Shown: in pieces, positions 21,074-31,027 of the stretch
How positions within the stretch are numbered: the first letter of the stretch is position 1
Layout of the letters: each line of letters begins with the position of its first letter
Assembly (NCBI GenBank): GCA_007026445.1
Contig: VDMD01000210.1
Span: 1 to 33,551, forward strand
DNA length: 33,551 nucleotides
Reading direction: 5' to 3'
Source of the DNA: Schizophyllum amplum
Taxonomy: Eukaryota; Basidiomycota; Agaricomycetes; Agaricales; Schizophyllaceae
Notes under the pieces: model-generated
The model's database searches: none
Told to the model about the DNA's origin: nothing
Seen by the model: only the letters and a program-made list of their open reading frames with translations
Program-made: the position numbers and the translations under genes

Positions 21074-21249
21074 CGCACGCGGTCGTTGGCACTGCGACGT
21101 CAGATAGAGCGTTAGGCTCGGAATACGGGAAGGAAGATGGCGGCAGGAGGCGAGCTTGTCGCTGCGCGTCGTGATGGATAGACGCGTGACAATCGTGACA
21201 AGCGCGCGTTTCTCAGGCTCTTGCACTTGGACCGCTGACGACCGACGCA
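21074..21249. promoter_or_regulatory. 176-bp divergent promoter of the giant C1 gene and the DUF4211 gene
   Basis: Start codons at 21073 (-) and 21250 (+) flank it. It contains an ACGCGT box at 21182-21187 and a GACGTCA near 21102. No TATA box was recognised. Control by these motifs is inferred. Confidence 0.45.
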
Positions 21250-23404
21250 ATGGCGCCCAAGAAGAAAGGGACGAAGAACATGCGTCAGACCACCCTGACC
21301 GGCATGATGAGCTCTTCGCCTCCCAAACCAGAACCCAAAGGAAAGAAGATCAAAGGACCGGCGCGTCCCAGCCCCTCCGCGTCTCAACCGAAGCGCAAGC
21401 GCCCAGCGACATCGAACCTTGGCTCAGACACGGACTCTGATCCAGATGCCATCCAGTTTGAACCTCGCAGGAAGGCGGCCCAGGTCACTATCAGCAGCGA
21501 CGACGACTCTGACGACGAAGTCCTCGCGCCGATCACTCCGCGGAAGAGACGACGCGTCCTAACTGCTGCCAGCGATTCCGAGGACGCGCCCCCTCCCCCT
21601 CAGAAGAAAGTAAAGAAGAAGAAGCCGGCAAAACAGACTGCACCCAAAGCCAGCTCGTCCAAGAAGAAGCAGGAACCCATCGTCATATCCTCCTCCGAAG
21701 GCGAAGCGCCCGCGCCACCCAAGGCCAAAGGCAAGTCTAAAGCCGAAGTGAAGAAGCCCCCTGTCCCCGCCCCACACTCCTCTTCCGACGAAGACGAAGA
21801 GCCCGTACGCAAGAGCCGCTTTGCCAAAGGGACCCGGCCACCCACCCGGGACACAGACTCGGACAGTCTCATGGACGAGGTCGAGGAAGAGCGTGAGTCG
21901 CCGGTACATATCTCATTGGAAGCACTGTTGTACCTAGCCCGTTCTTCAAAGATATCATTGACTCCCGCTTTCGCGAGCGCGGCAAAAAGACCGCCTTCCA
22001 GAAGAGCCTTGAGCGACTCAAACGTGCGCCTCGTCCGCTACACGGTTCGTGCCTTCCTTTGACGAGTCTCCACCAGGCCGGAAGCAGGGCAAACCGGAGG
22101 TGTCCTCATCTGACGAGGATGCGGAGGAAGACGATGATGATGCCGAGGACAGCGATGCAAAGGACAACGGCCCAAAACCTTTCCGTGGCGCGAAGCCCTC
22201 ACGCGACTCGCTCTTCGGGTCAGACGTCGAGTCCGATGCGGGCAACGAAAGCGGCGACAGCTTCATCATCGAAGACGACGGCGCCGCCCCCGTCCAACTG
22301 CCCGTCGAGTTCAGTCTCGACACGTACCAGGACCTCGCGCACCAGTTCAAGAAGATCTTCCAGTTTTTCTGCCACGTCGCAGTGCGCCCACCTGACGACC
22401 GGCGCGACTTCATGGAACATGCCATGAAGAGTAGGTGTCTTCGAACTTGGCATTTGCCATTGCTGACGCTCGTTTTCGCCAGACGAAGAGTACTTTTCCG
22501 TGCCTCTGCAGATGTTCCGCCGCAAGCTCGTCGGCCTGCGCGACTCCCTTGTCGCGGGCTCGCAGTGGCGCATCGACTTCAAGCGTGCGCTGGAGATATT
22601 CCCCGAGTTCGAGCTGGTGCAGATGGAGTGTACGTCTGCGCGGACACTGTGTGTCTCGTCGCTGACCGCCCCACAGTTGCTGTCCCGGACTGTGACGCGT
22701 GCCACATCAGCACTCGCATGTCTACACGCATCGGCCGCTTGACCGGGTACCCGTACGACCGGATGGGCTTCCAGGTACGTAGCTCGCCGCCGTTCACTGG
22801 TACGAGTACGCTGACGCGCATACCCGCATCAGCGTGACTACAGCATCGTCGCTGCCGACGGGGGTGACTCTTCCTCGGAAGACGACAGTGACGACCCGGA
22901 CTCCAAGAGCGCGATCGCGAAGCTCAAGAGGGAGTTCAACCTCGGCCGCTTCTGCGCTCGACGGGTGCGCGTCTTTCACGAGTTGACGCACTGGGAGGTG
23001 CGTACCATAAGCTCCAGCTCCTTCCTCTTTTCTTCTCCCGATGACATGTACCATACTGACGAGTTATGTTAGTATGCGTTGTTCCAGACCATCCGCCTTG
23101 AAGTGGACGATCTGCAACTTATGAAGCGCGACAAGAAGGGCTTTGTCAAGGTTGCATTCGAAGGCGGACGGAAGCCCCCGAAGGTACGATTCTGCCCCTC
23201 TGACGAGTATTGTTTCCATTCCTGCCTCCACCTCACTCCACAATCGACTCACCTGCATCGGCTCTGCAGGACCCTACGGACGCCGATGGCATCTGCGAGT
23301 GGCTGGACCAGCGACAGACCATCCAGACGGAATGGCGCAAAGTGAAAGACTTGATGGAGGCGGCGCGGGGGGTGGAGGTGAACAAGGGCCAGGATGACGA
23401 TTGA
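21250..23404 (+). CDS. DUF4211-domain nuclear protein (CCDC82-like)
   Basis: Starts MAPKKKGTKNMRQTTLTGMM at 21250. The first ~230 residues are low-complexity basic and acidic, with Lys-rich nuclear localisation runs (KKVKKKKPAK) and repeated SSSDE/SDSD acidic patches that look like CK2 sites. After two introns (the second, about 53 nt near 22030-22083, splices RLKR to RKQGKPEVSSSDEDAE) the DUF4211 region follows: LPVEFSLDTYQDLAHQFKKI, DEEYFSVPLQMFRRKLVGLR, CDACHISTRMSTRIGRLTGY with a CxxCH, KREFNLGRFCARRVRVFHEL, and a final WLDQRQTIQTEWRKVKDLME. DUF4211 proteins occur across fungi and in animal CCDC82; the CxxCH and a later Cys may bind zinc. No molecular role is established. About 595 residues; all splice phases can be reconciled without indels. 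Confidence 0.85.
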
Positions 23405-23776
23405 AGGGTGTCAGTGATTGAGAGATGATGAATATGAATCAGGTGTGAGGATGATCACAGAGGGTGACGGAGAAGGCGAGCAGAACAATGGATGTGTGCG
23501 CGCAAATCGCAGGAAGCTGACGCATGAGTTTGCAGAACTGTGCTAATTTGTACCCCTAACGTGCACCTTTGGTGGTATTCAACTACGTGGCGCAACGATC
23601 TCGGCCGGTCATTTGGAAGGCGTTTTGCGTTGGTCTATGCTCGGGGCAACTCAGAAGGCCATGCCAGCCTCTGCTCACCCGCTTTGCCATCCCGTAAACG
23701 CCAGTCCGCCTTGGTTTGTTCCGCTGAATGTCTGCATGAACGGTTGAAGGAAAGACACTCGAGGTCGACGACTGTT
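23405..23776. other. Intergenic region between the DUF4211 gene and tRNA-Ile
   Basis: The 3' flank of the DUF4211 gene and the 5' flank of the tRNA. The one open frame (23540-23791) has no family character. Nothing else was seen. Confidence 0.6.
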
Positions 23777-23860
23777 GCCCGCGTAACTTAGTGGTAGAGT
23801 GTTGTACTTATGAGGTTACCCGAGATGCAAAAGTCGGCGGTTCGATCCCGCCCGTGGGCA
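23777..23860 (+). tRNA. tRNA-Ile(UAU): tRNA-Ile (anticodon UAU) with a 12-nt intron
   Basis: It folds as a complete cloverleaf. Acceptor GCCCGCG (23777-23783) pairs with CGTGGGC (23853-23859) with one G-U, discriminator A 23860. The D-stem is ACTT/GAGT around AGTGGTA. The anticodon stem TTGTA (23802-23806) pairs with TGCAA (23826-23830). The loop begins C-T, then anticodon TAT at 23809-23811 and G37. The 12 nt at 23813-23824 (AGGTTACCCGAG) form an intron in the canonical position between bases 37 and 38. T-arm is GGCGG/CCGCC with loop TTCGATC, which is also the B box. It decodes AUA, a rare Ile codon in GC-rich genes. CCA is not encoded, as expected for a eukaryotic gene. Confidence 0.92.
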
Positions 23861-23862
23861 GC

Positions 23863-23869
23863 TTTTTTT
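23863..23869 (+). terminator. RNA polymerase III terminator (T7) of tRNA-Ile
   Basis: Seven consecutive T begin 3 nt after the tRNA discriminator base, the usual Pol III stop signal. Confidence 0.85.
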
Positions 23870-24406
23870 GCTGGTCTGTTTGGAAAGCTTGCACGACTCA
23901 TCCATTCTTCCCCCCTTTCCTTCTGCCGGCTGGTCTGATGCAGATCCATGTGGAGCCTCAGGAAGGTAATGCGCTCGATCGCAAGTGCAAATTGAGAGAC
24001 ATCTTCCGGTTCGACAAGCCTGCCGTGGTCAAAATTCGGCACACAGGACAGCTCTTGACCACAAATTTTGCAGCCTTGACCAAGTCCAGGACGAAGGGAC
24101 TTTGCTTGGACTCGATTAGGAGATCAACAGAACGTTGTGGGCGTCGTGGTCACGCATTTGTTGAATTTCACGTGACGTTATTTGGTTGCCTCCAAATAGA
24201 AGACAACAGCCTCCAGCGCTCCTCATATCTCGCGGTCACTGCTGAACAGTCGCCGAACGTCGTCGTCGTTGTTCGACAGAGGCACTGTATCCTCTTTCGT
24301 TGCATGATCAGCTGCTCAGTGCACACATAGCCGACGCTCGACTTCTTCGTATAGTCCGTTCAGTCGGCGCGCCGATCTCCCACCGCCGTTCGCCCCGTTC
24401 GCGGAC
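23870..24406. other. Intergenic region upstream of the SAP kinase gene
   Basis: About 537 bp. Frames on both strands overlap the tRNA or have only compositional character. No convincing gene or repeat was seen; it presumably contains the promoter of the kinase gene. Confidence 0.55.
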
Positions 24407-27400
24407 ATGTCCCAGCAGCGTCCTCGCCATAGAGTTTCATCATCTGCCAGCTCGCCTCTGGGTCGTCGGAAGTACTCCACCCGCAACTTGCAGGTCCACC
24501 AGCGTGCCGCGACCTTCACCGCCCGCACCCCGCGCGCCGCGTCGCGTACGCCAGAGTCGTCGCGCGTCCTCGTAGCACTCTATCCCAACCTACGTCGCGT
24601 GCCGACGCGTCATTCATCCATGACGAAGGCATATCTGCATGAGCCGGCACCAGTGCAAGCAGGTGGCAAGCGCAAGCGCGAGGGAGGCGCGAATGAGAAC
24701 CACGTACAGGGTCGGTCCTCCCGTGGCTCTGGCCGCACGAAGAGGCGCAAGGCCATTCACGGAGGCAGAGTTGAGGTCAGCAGCGACGAGGATGAGCTCA
24801 GCTCTATGGAAGTCGACGATGCGCCCGCCTGGTCCATTTCGGATGGTTCGGATACCGAGCAGGAGGAGGAAGTGTCTTGTGCGTGGTGTCATCCTACATT
24901 TGTTACCAATACTGATAGCCACTCAGCGGACGACTATCTTATCAACTCTGCCCCTCCCCAGGAGCTTCAGCGCCTACGCAAGAACGACCTCGTCCGTCTG
25001 TACAACGCCGCGGGTCTATCGGAAGATGCCGAAAGTCTGACGAAGCCGGACATCGTCACTGCGATCGTCTCCGCGCGGGAGGACGACGACGACGACGACC
25101 CTGCCGGACCGCCCTCTTCACCGCCTCGGGACGGCCTCAGCGACTACTCCAGTGATGATGGCGGGAACGTCGCGGCCGACGAGGAAGATGATGATGTGCT
25201 ACACGAGGCTCAAACCAGCCCCATGTATTTGCGCAGACGAGCGACGTATAACGCAGACCACAGCACATCGCGCAAGAAGCCAGTCAATGGGCGCAGTATG
25301 TCCATGGGCAATATGCTCCCGGCAATCATTGTCCCCACCCGTCGGTCGAGCAGCAGGGGCTCTGGTCAATCATCGAACGGCGCGGTGAACAGCGGCGGCA
25401 GCGTTGGGCCTCGGTACGTTTCTTATTGCACCATTGAACGCGAGGCTGACCTATGCAGCCGCCGTACGACCAGCCGCGGATCAGCTACATCCTCTTCTTA
25501 TACGTCTCGACCTCGTACTCGCAAAACGTCTACTAACGCCCCCGAACCGATTACCCCCATTGTTCCCAGCCTCAGGAAGGGCAGGTCCGTGGAGTTCACT
25601 CACATGCCTAAGACACCGGTTGCAAGTCGTCCGAAGCAGAACGGGGAAGAAAGTGACCTGACCGAACTCGATGAATTGGAGGACCAGATCGCGAACCCCA
25701 GTCCTCGGCGACTTCGCAGCAAGGATAAGGAGAATCACCTCGATGAGCTCGGGCGGCGCGTCACCCCCATGCGCAAAGCCAAGGGCAAGATCAAGAGTCT
25801 TCGCGAGGAGGACAGCGACTTGACAGATTCCGATGATCTAGAGGCACCCACAATTCAGGTGGAGGAAGATATCGTGGAGACCGAGGAGGTGGACGAGCTG
25901 ATGACCGCGCCCGTATCGTCAGCTTCCACCCTTACTCCGCCTCAGTCTGCAAGGAAGATCAGGCGTTCGCCGATGAAGAAGCGCCTTCGGTCCAGGCAAC
26001 CGTCGGCCTACGAGCAGCCGAATGACGGCGACGACGAGGCAGAGTTGACCGACCTCGACGAAGAATCGATGGATGAGGAGGAGGCGGAGTCCATGCCAAC
26101 GCCCCGCAAGCTGCGCAACGGCAAGGTTGTGGGCGAGGAGGCTGAGATGGAGGAAGATGAGGAGGAGGAAGGCAACGTGTCGGAAGAAATCATCGGTGAT
26201 GATTCCACAGAGGAGGAGTCGGTAATCAGCGAGCAGGTCGATGCGGACGGTGACATGCAGGAAGAGGAGGCCATGGAGGAGGAGGATGGTCGGTCTGTTG
26301 TCCGATTTCTAAGCGCGCACTACTAACGCTGTCTCCAGTGGACCTCACCGCGGCTACGGCGAAGACCCTCGTGCGCTTACGCAAGGGCGACCTCGTTCGT
26401 TTGTGTGAAAGCCGCGAGCTCGAGGCCACGGGCACGAAGCCTCAGCTTGCGGATGCACTGCTACAATGGCGTGACACGCACGTCTCTTCACCGTCATCTA
26501 CGGGTACTGTACGTCCGCCATCGACGATGAAGCGCCGCCCTGGCCGCCGTACCCGCTCGAATGGCGACAGCAGCAGCCCACCGGTACTCGAACGTTCTCA
26601 CCGTGTGCACCTCGACGAACCGAGGACGCCGCCGCTGTCTCCGACAAACAAGGAGCAGGAGCCGGAGCTCGAACTCGATCTAGAGAGTCTCGGGCTCAAT
26701 GACCGCGAGATTCCGCCGGAGGACATCAAGAAGTTGGAGAAAATTGGCAGTGGCGGGTTCAAGGATGTGTTCATCGGCAAGTGGCGCAAGCGCAAGGTGG
26801 CGATCTCAGAGTTCAGGGGGCAGCTCACCGAGAGTAAGTTCATTATACCGTGTGGTGGTATGAGACTTACGCTCTGCAGTGGACGTCAAGGAGCTGAAGT
26901 TGCTTGGTGGCTTCAACCACGAGAACATCGTCCGCTTCGTATGTACTTTCATGTTGTTAGCTCGCCGCTTGCTAATGTGGACATAGTTCGGCGTCAGCAT
27001 TCCGGAGAACTCTAAGGAGACGCCGGTCATGATCATCAGCGAGCTGTGCACCAACGGCGACCTGTTTGACTACATCCGGAACGTCGACGCGCCATCTTTA
27101 TATCGGATTGTAAGTCCGTTTGTGATGTACATGCGTGTGAGCTAATGCATGCCAATAGCTTCGTATCATGCTTAGCGTGGCGAAAGGCCTTGAGTATCTG
27201 CATCTCCTCAAGCCTTCCATCATCCACCGCGACTGCAAGTCCTCGAACATCTTGATCACGCATAGCGGCGCAGCGAAGATTGCCGATTTGGGCTTGCCAA
27301 AGTGAAGCAGTCCACGCGCTCTATGGTTCGCAGTCTGGTTGGCACAGTCAACTGGCAGGCGCCGGAGCTATGGCACGCGCATCCGAAATACAATCACAAG

Positions 27401-27732
27401 GTGGATGTCTTCTCGTGCGCGATGGTGTATTGGGAGATGCTGCAGTGGCATCTGCCCAAGTCGAAGCGCAAGTTTCCGTGGGAGGTGAGTGTCTCATATC
27501 GGCGGGCCTCACTGGCGTGTTGACTGGAATTCAGGGCATGAACGAGCATGCCATTTACGAGGCCGTGGGGACGAAGCGCCAGCGTCCGTCCATCGCTGGT
27601 CTTCGCAAGCAGTACTGCCCCGAGGTCGTTGACCTCGTGGAGCGCATGTGGGCGCACGAGCCAGTGGAACGCCCGACCATGTCGCAAGTCGTGACAGAGC
27701 TGCAGAGCATCGTCAAGCAGTACAAGCGCTAG
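24407..27732 (+). CDS. SAP-domain protein with C-terminal TKL-like kinase lacking the beta-3 lysine
   Basis: About 1,000 residues, seven introns of 45-51 nt, the third with an exact TACTAAC branch site (26321-26327). The N-terminus is basic, then acidic and disordered. A SAP-like helix-loop-helix lies at 24950-25080 ([30 protein letters not shown]) and a second at 26350-26475 ([31 protein letters not shown]). The kinase starts at [17 protein letters not shown]; the VAIK position reads VAIS (Ser codon 26806-26808), while a Lys follows GxGxF (26761-26763). The alpha-C Glu is in [30 protein letters not shown] and the C-lobe ([33 protein letters not shown]) are typical. In the DFG region GATTTGGGCTTGCC is one base short; one more T gives DFGLAKVK, otherwise a stop follows at once. 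SAP domains bind AT-rich DNA, so a nuclear or chromatin kinase is inferred. Confidence 0.85.
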
Positions 27733-28091
27733 ATCATCTTGGGGACTTTTGAGTTCGTTTCGTTCTATCTTACAAGCATTGTACCCGACCGCAATCATCA
27801 TCACACAAAGTATCACCACATCTCTCAAGCATCGCAGTTTATTTCCTGACCTATTAGTGCAAGTAGAGGCTCCGGAGGGAGCGTCGTCGTAGCGTATTGT
27901 AGTCAATGCAATTCGTGAAAAATATGTGTGCTGGAGAGTTAATGGAGAAGAGCCCTAGCAGCGGGAGAGGTGGGCCTGGGCGCCCGCTGCGTGACGTGAC
28001 GGAGGCGTTATTTTGCTGGCGAGGCTGAGGCGTGGGTTGGCTCCTTATCTCACCGTCGACGGCGCCGGAGCGTCGAATCGCGAGTCGCGGC
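27733..28091. other. Intergenic region between the kinase and mS38 genes
   Basis: The 3' flank of the kinase gene and the promoter of mS38. Nothing else was recognised. Confidence 0.6.
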
Positions 28092-28853
28092 ATGTCTTCG
28101 TTTGCGCGGCTGCTGCAGCAGCTGCCCGCGAGCCGCCGCCCTTACTCCTCCTTCTTCTCCAAGCCCGGCGGCGGCCGCTACTTCAACTCTCACAAACCGG
28201 CTACCACCACCAAGGCTGTCGCCGTCGCGCGCGCGAACCGCGCCACGGTGGATGCACCCTCACCCGATGTCATTGCGGCGTCCGAGGCTGCTGCGAAGGC
28301 ACCCGAGGCGCCCACGCCGCATCCCGACGCCCCTACGCATCCCTTGATCGGCCGCAAGGACTTCGTCCTGCAGTCGTTCTTCGCGCTGCACCGACCACTC
28401 CTCCATCTGGACGACCCGGCTGCGGTGTTCCGCCCTGCCCCACCCTTTGGCCAGCAGCAGCAGGACGGGCCGGCCGAGCGCGCAATGCGCGGCGAGGACT
28501 CGGTCGCTGATGTTGACGCCGATGCGGACACGGCACGGCAGCTCACGCGTGCGCTGACTATGCACACGCTAGGCGCACAGGCGGACTGGAATGTCGTCTT
28601 GCAGCGCCTAGGCCTCCCGGTGGAGGAGGACGAGATTGCTATGGACAGCACCAAGCGGAAACGCAAGAAGAAGATGAAGAAGCACAAGTGAGTTGTCCTT
28701 TCCTCGAACCAGGAGACTTGTCTGACTGTACTTTTCCTTGCTACTTAGGCTGAAGAAGCGCAGACGGGTACGTTGTCTTTGTTAAAGTTTTCCATGTTCG
28801 TGACTGACTCGTGCTCACAGTTGACCCGCATGGCTCGCCATAATCAGAAGTAA
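28092..28853 (+). CDS. mS38: Mitochondrial small-subunit ribosomal protein mS38 (Cox24/AURKAIP1 family)
   Basis: Exons 28092-28687, 28749-28767 and 28821-28853 give a 215-residue protein. It starts MSSFARLLQQLPASRRPYSS, an Arg/Ser-rich mitochondrial presequence, chosen over the upstream in-frame ATG at 28032. The C-terminus, spliced over two tiny exons, reads KRKRKKKMKKHKLKKRRR then LTRMARHNQK: the family hallmark (KRKRRKKMxKHKxKKRRK). In the mitoribosome this basic helix of mS38 inserts into small-subunit rRNA; yeast Cox24/Qri5 affects COX1 mRNA handling. The middle is Ala/Pro/Asp-rich and variable, with FVLQSFFALHRPLL a likely helix. Exon 2 is only 19 nt. Confidence 0.9.
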
Positions 28854-28982
28854 TCTGGGCTCACGCTGGGATATCACTGCCGCTGTTGCTACTGTACATC
28901 CGCTTGGAAGCTTCGCTTCGCTGCAATACTTATGACCTCCATTTCCCCCATTGAACGTGTGATATACGGTTTCGTCTGCAAG

Positions 28983-30872
28983 CTACGTCCAGCGCCATAC
29001 ACGTATACCACCCATCCTCTTGTCGTCGGGCCCCAGGGCACCTTGCCACCACTTCTCGCCGCTACTCCACATCTCCTTATACCCATTCTCAAGCAAGAGT
29101 TGGCGCACGTCTTCGCGCTCTAGAAGCGCCCCATACAGGACCAGATATCGTGGCCATTCATGACGCCAGTCTTGCGTGAGGTCTCCTGCCGAAGCTGGAG
29201 CGGTGAATGGGTTCGGTGACGGCGGGAAGACCGGGTCTATCTTGGCAGGAAACCGGGTGGTGAGGTACTCGTGAGGCGCATTAAAGAATACGGTCGTTTG
29301 GTCCTTGTACGAGGCAGAGGACCCAGTTCTGAGTCAACGAAAGTCATCAATCAGACGGGACTGGCATCGCGGAATAAGCGAAGGCTCACTTGAGACCCAG
29401 AGGCGGCTCACACCCCAACGACCACATCGCTCGCGGGTCCGCGAGATCAGGACGATGCAAGTACGCTTGCCCCGGCATTGAATGACAAGGCATGAGAACT
29501 CCGATGACGCTGGTCGCGTTGGAATATATGGGTAGCGAGTGAATATACGATATCGCGCTGATGGGACCGCTGTTGTGGATGAGGACCACATAGAGACTGG
29601 CGGGCACGCCGATAGCGAGCAGCGCTATGAATCTCTTCTTCACAGGGAAATCCTGTTTATAGTCCTTCGTGTGCTTCGCCGATGCGGAGAGGTCGACGAG
29701 AGACTTGGCCGCTAAGAGGTGCAGCAATGGCAGTACCGGATGGACGAAGCGCCATTCCTTGTGCCCTGCCAACGAGTAGACGCACATCGTCCACGCAATA
29801 ACACGGGTCATCCTCGTCAACGCAGAGTCGGTCCTCATGCTGACGTATGCGCCATGCAAAGCGAACGGCAGAGCAGTGGCGCAGAGGACAGGAAGGGCTT
29901 GGAAAATGTAGTACGTCGCGTGATTCTCGCCATAGAACAGAGAAACGCTGGATGCGTTTGCCAGCATAAAGTTGAGAGGCGTAATGACCAAGCGACCGTA
30001 GTACGCGGAGTCCGCGACGACTTGCAGGGCGACAGCGGCGGTTCTGCAGAACGTTGAGCTCGCTTCACGGTGGCGCTTCTAGCCAAGACCCACCCGATAA
30101 CTGAGGCATCGAGGAGGACGGATTTTCTAAGGTCAGGACGATCGAAGAGCAACTGTCCGAAGAGATATATCCAGACAACCGCGTTGGTGGGTCGGACAAT
30201 GCATCCTAGAGCGGCGAAGGCGAGTGCTACGCGTGTACGCGTCCTGTAGGACGTCAGTGAGGATTTTCAGAGCAGGATCGTACTTGCCTTGAGACTGGGT
30301 CGGTCGTAGACCATGGGTAAAAGCTGTATGCAGCCGCACTCAGTGATGTTTCGAGAGAGTTGGACAGTGAGCGTGAGAGGGCCAGCGCATTGTATGGCGA
30401 AGTCAGAGACAAGAAAAGCTTGAAATTTTCCTTCAGGGAAACATGATAACAAGCGAAGAATAAGCTTACTGTAACATTGGCGTACCTTCGCCCTAGCACG
30501 CGCGTTCCTAACCTGTGCAACGATACGTCCGTCAACGCAGCAAGTGCACCATGAACCACTCGAGGTGCGCCAATCTAAGAGAAGCATAAGGCATTCATTC
30601 AACATATATCATAGACATGTGAGTCATACCAGCAGCCAGTTCACAGAATCCAGTCCTGTGGCTTTAAGCGCCCAGTAAACCGGCACGTTCAGCAGCGGGT
30701 ACAGAATGCTGCGTATAGGATTCGGAGCGAGCCACTCCCATGTTAGGTGCCCATATCCAAAGACAATCTCGTGTGCAGGTTCAAGCGCCTGGAAATATTC
30801 GTCTGGCTGGAAAGCCGTGCGCGTGAGGACCGCGATGAGAATCCGGACCACGAACGAAAGAAGGAAGAGCAT
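28983..30872 (-). CDS. GPI10: GPI mannosyltransferase 3 (PIG-B/GPI10)
   Basis: A multi-pass ER glycosyltransferase (GT22) that adds the third mannose to the GPI anchor precursor from Dol-P-Man. The first in-frame ATG at 30870-30872 opens MLFLLSFVVRILIAVLTRTA, followed by FQPDEYFQALEPAHEIVFGY and LTWEWLAPNPIRSILYPLLN, the catalytic luminal loop of the family (the DE pair is the expected catalytic site). Further exons give LSRSLSNSLETSLSAAAYSF, DSAYYGRLVITPLNFMLANA, GHKEWRFVHPVLPLLHLLA and MPCHSMPGQAYLHRPDL. The tail reads FFNAPHEYLTTRFPAKIDPV, RHEWPRYLVLYGALLER and ends RVWRWT with TAG 28983-28985. About 550 residues; the checked splice phases agree and no frame defect was seen. An in-frame extension upstream of the chosen Met exists but lacks an ATG. 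It is divergent from the membrane-protein gene. Confidence 0.92.
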
Positions 30873-31027
30873 TGTTCTCGGCCGGATCACGTGAGCCCGC
30901 CATTGTTCGCCATATTTGCGCACTCTGTCCTTCTGCAACTCATGTCGGTCATGAGATGACCGCGCGCGACTTCGCAGAGTCTTGTTCGTCTACCTAACCT
31001 GCCGCACACGAGCTCTCACGGAACGGG
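30873..31027. promoter_or_regulatory. 155-bp divergent promoter of GPI10 and the membrane-protein gene
   Basis: Both genes start at its edges. Its centre holds CGGTCATGAGATGACCG at 30946-30962, a perfect 7-bp inverted repeat around GAG that has the form CGG-N11-CCG, the classic layout bound by Gal4-type Zn2Cys6 dimers. The regulator is unknown. Confidence 0.55.

Noticed and set aside
22025..22085. Apparent frameshift in the DUF4211 gene
   Set aside because: A 53-nt intron joining LKR to RKQGKPE in phase explains it.
23788..24042. Minus-strand frame containing AHGRDRTADFCIS
   Set aside because: This is the well-known spurious translation of the antisense of a tRNA gene; it overlaps tRNA-Ile.
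23791..24330. Plus-strand 179-residue open frame after the tRNA
   Set aside because: It starts inside the tRNA, has no domain character, and is followed by no plausible splice to the kinase gene.
27285..27293. DLG in place of DFG in the kinase
   Set aside because: The DLG reading is followed at once by a stop; restoring one T gives DFGLAKVK, so DLG is a by-product of the indel.
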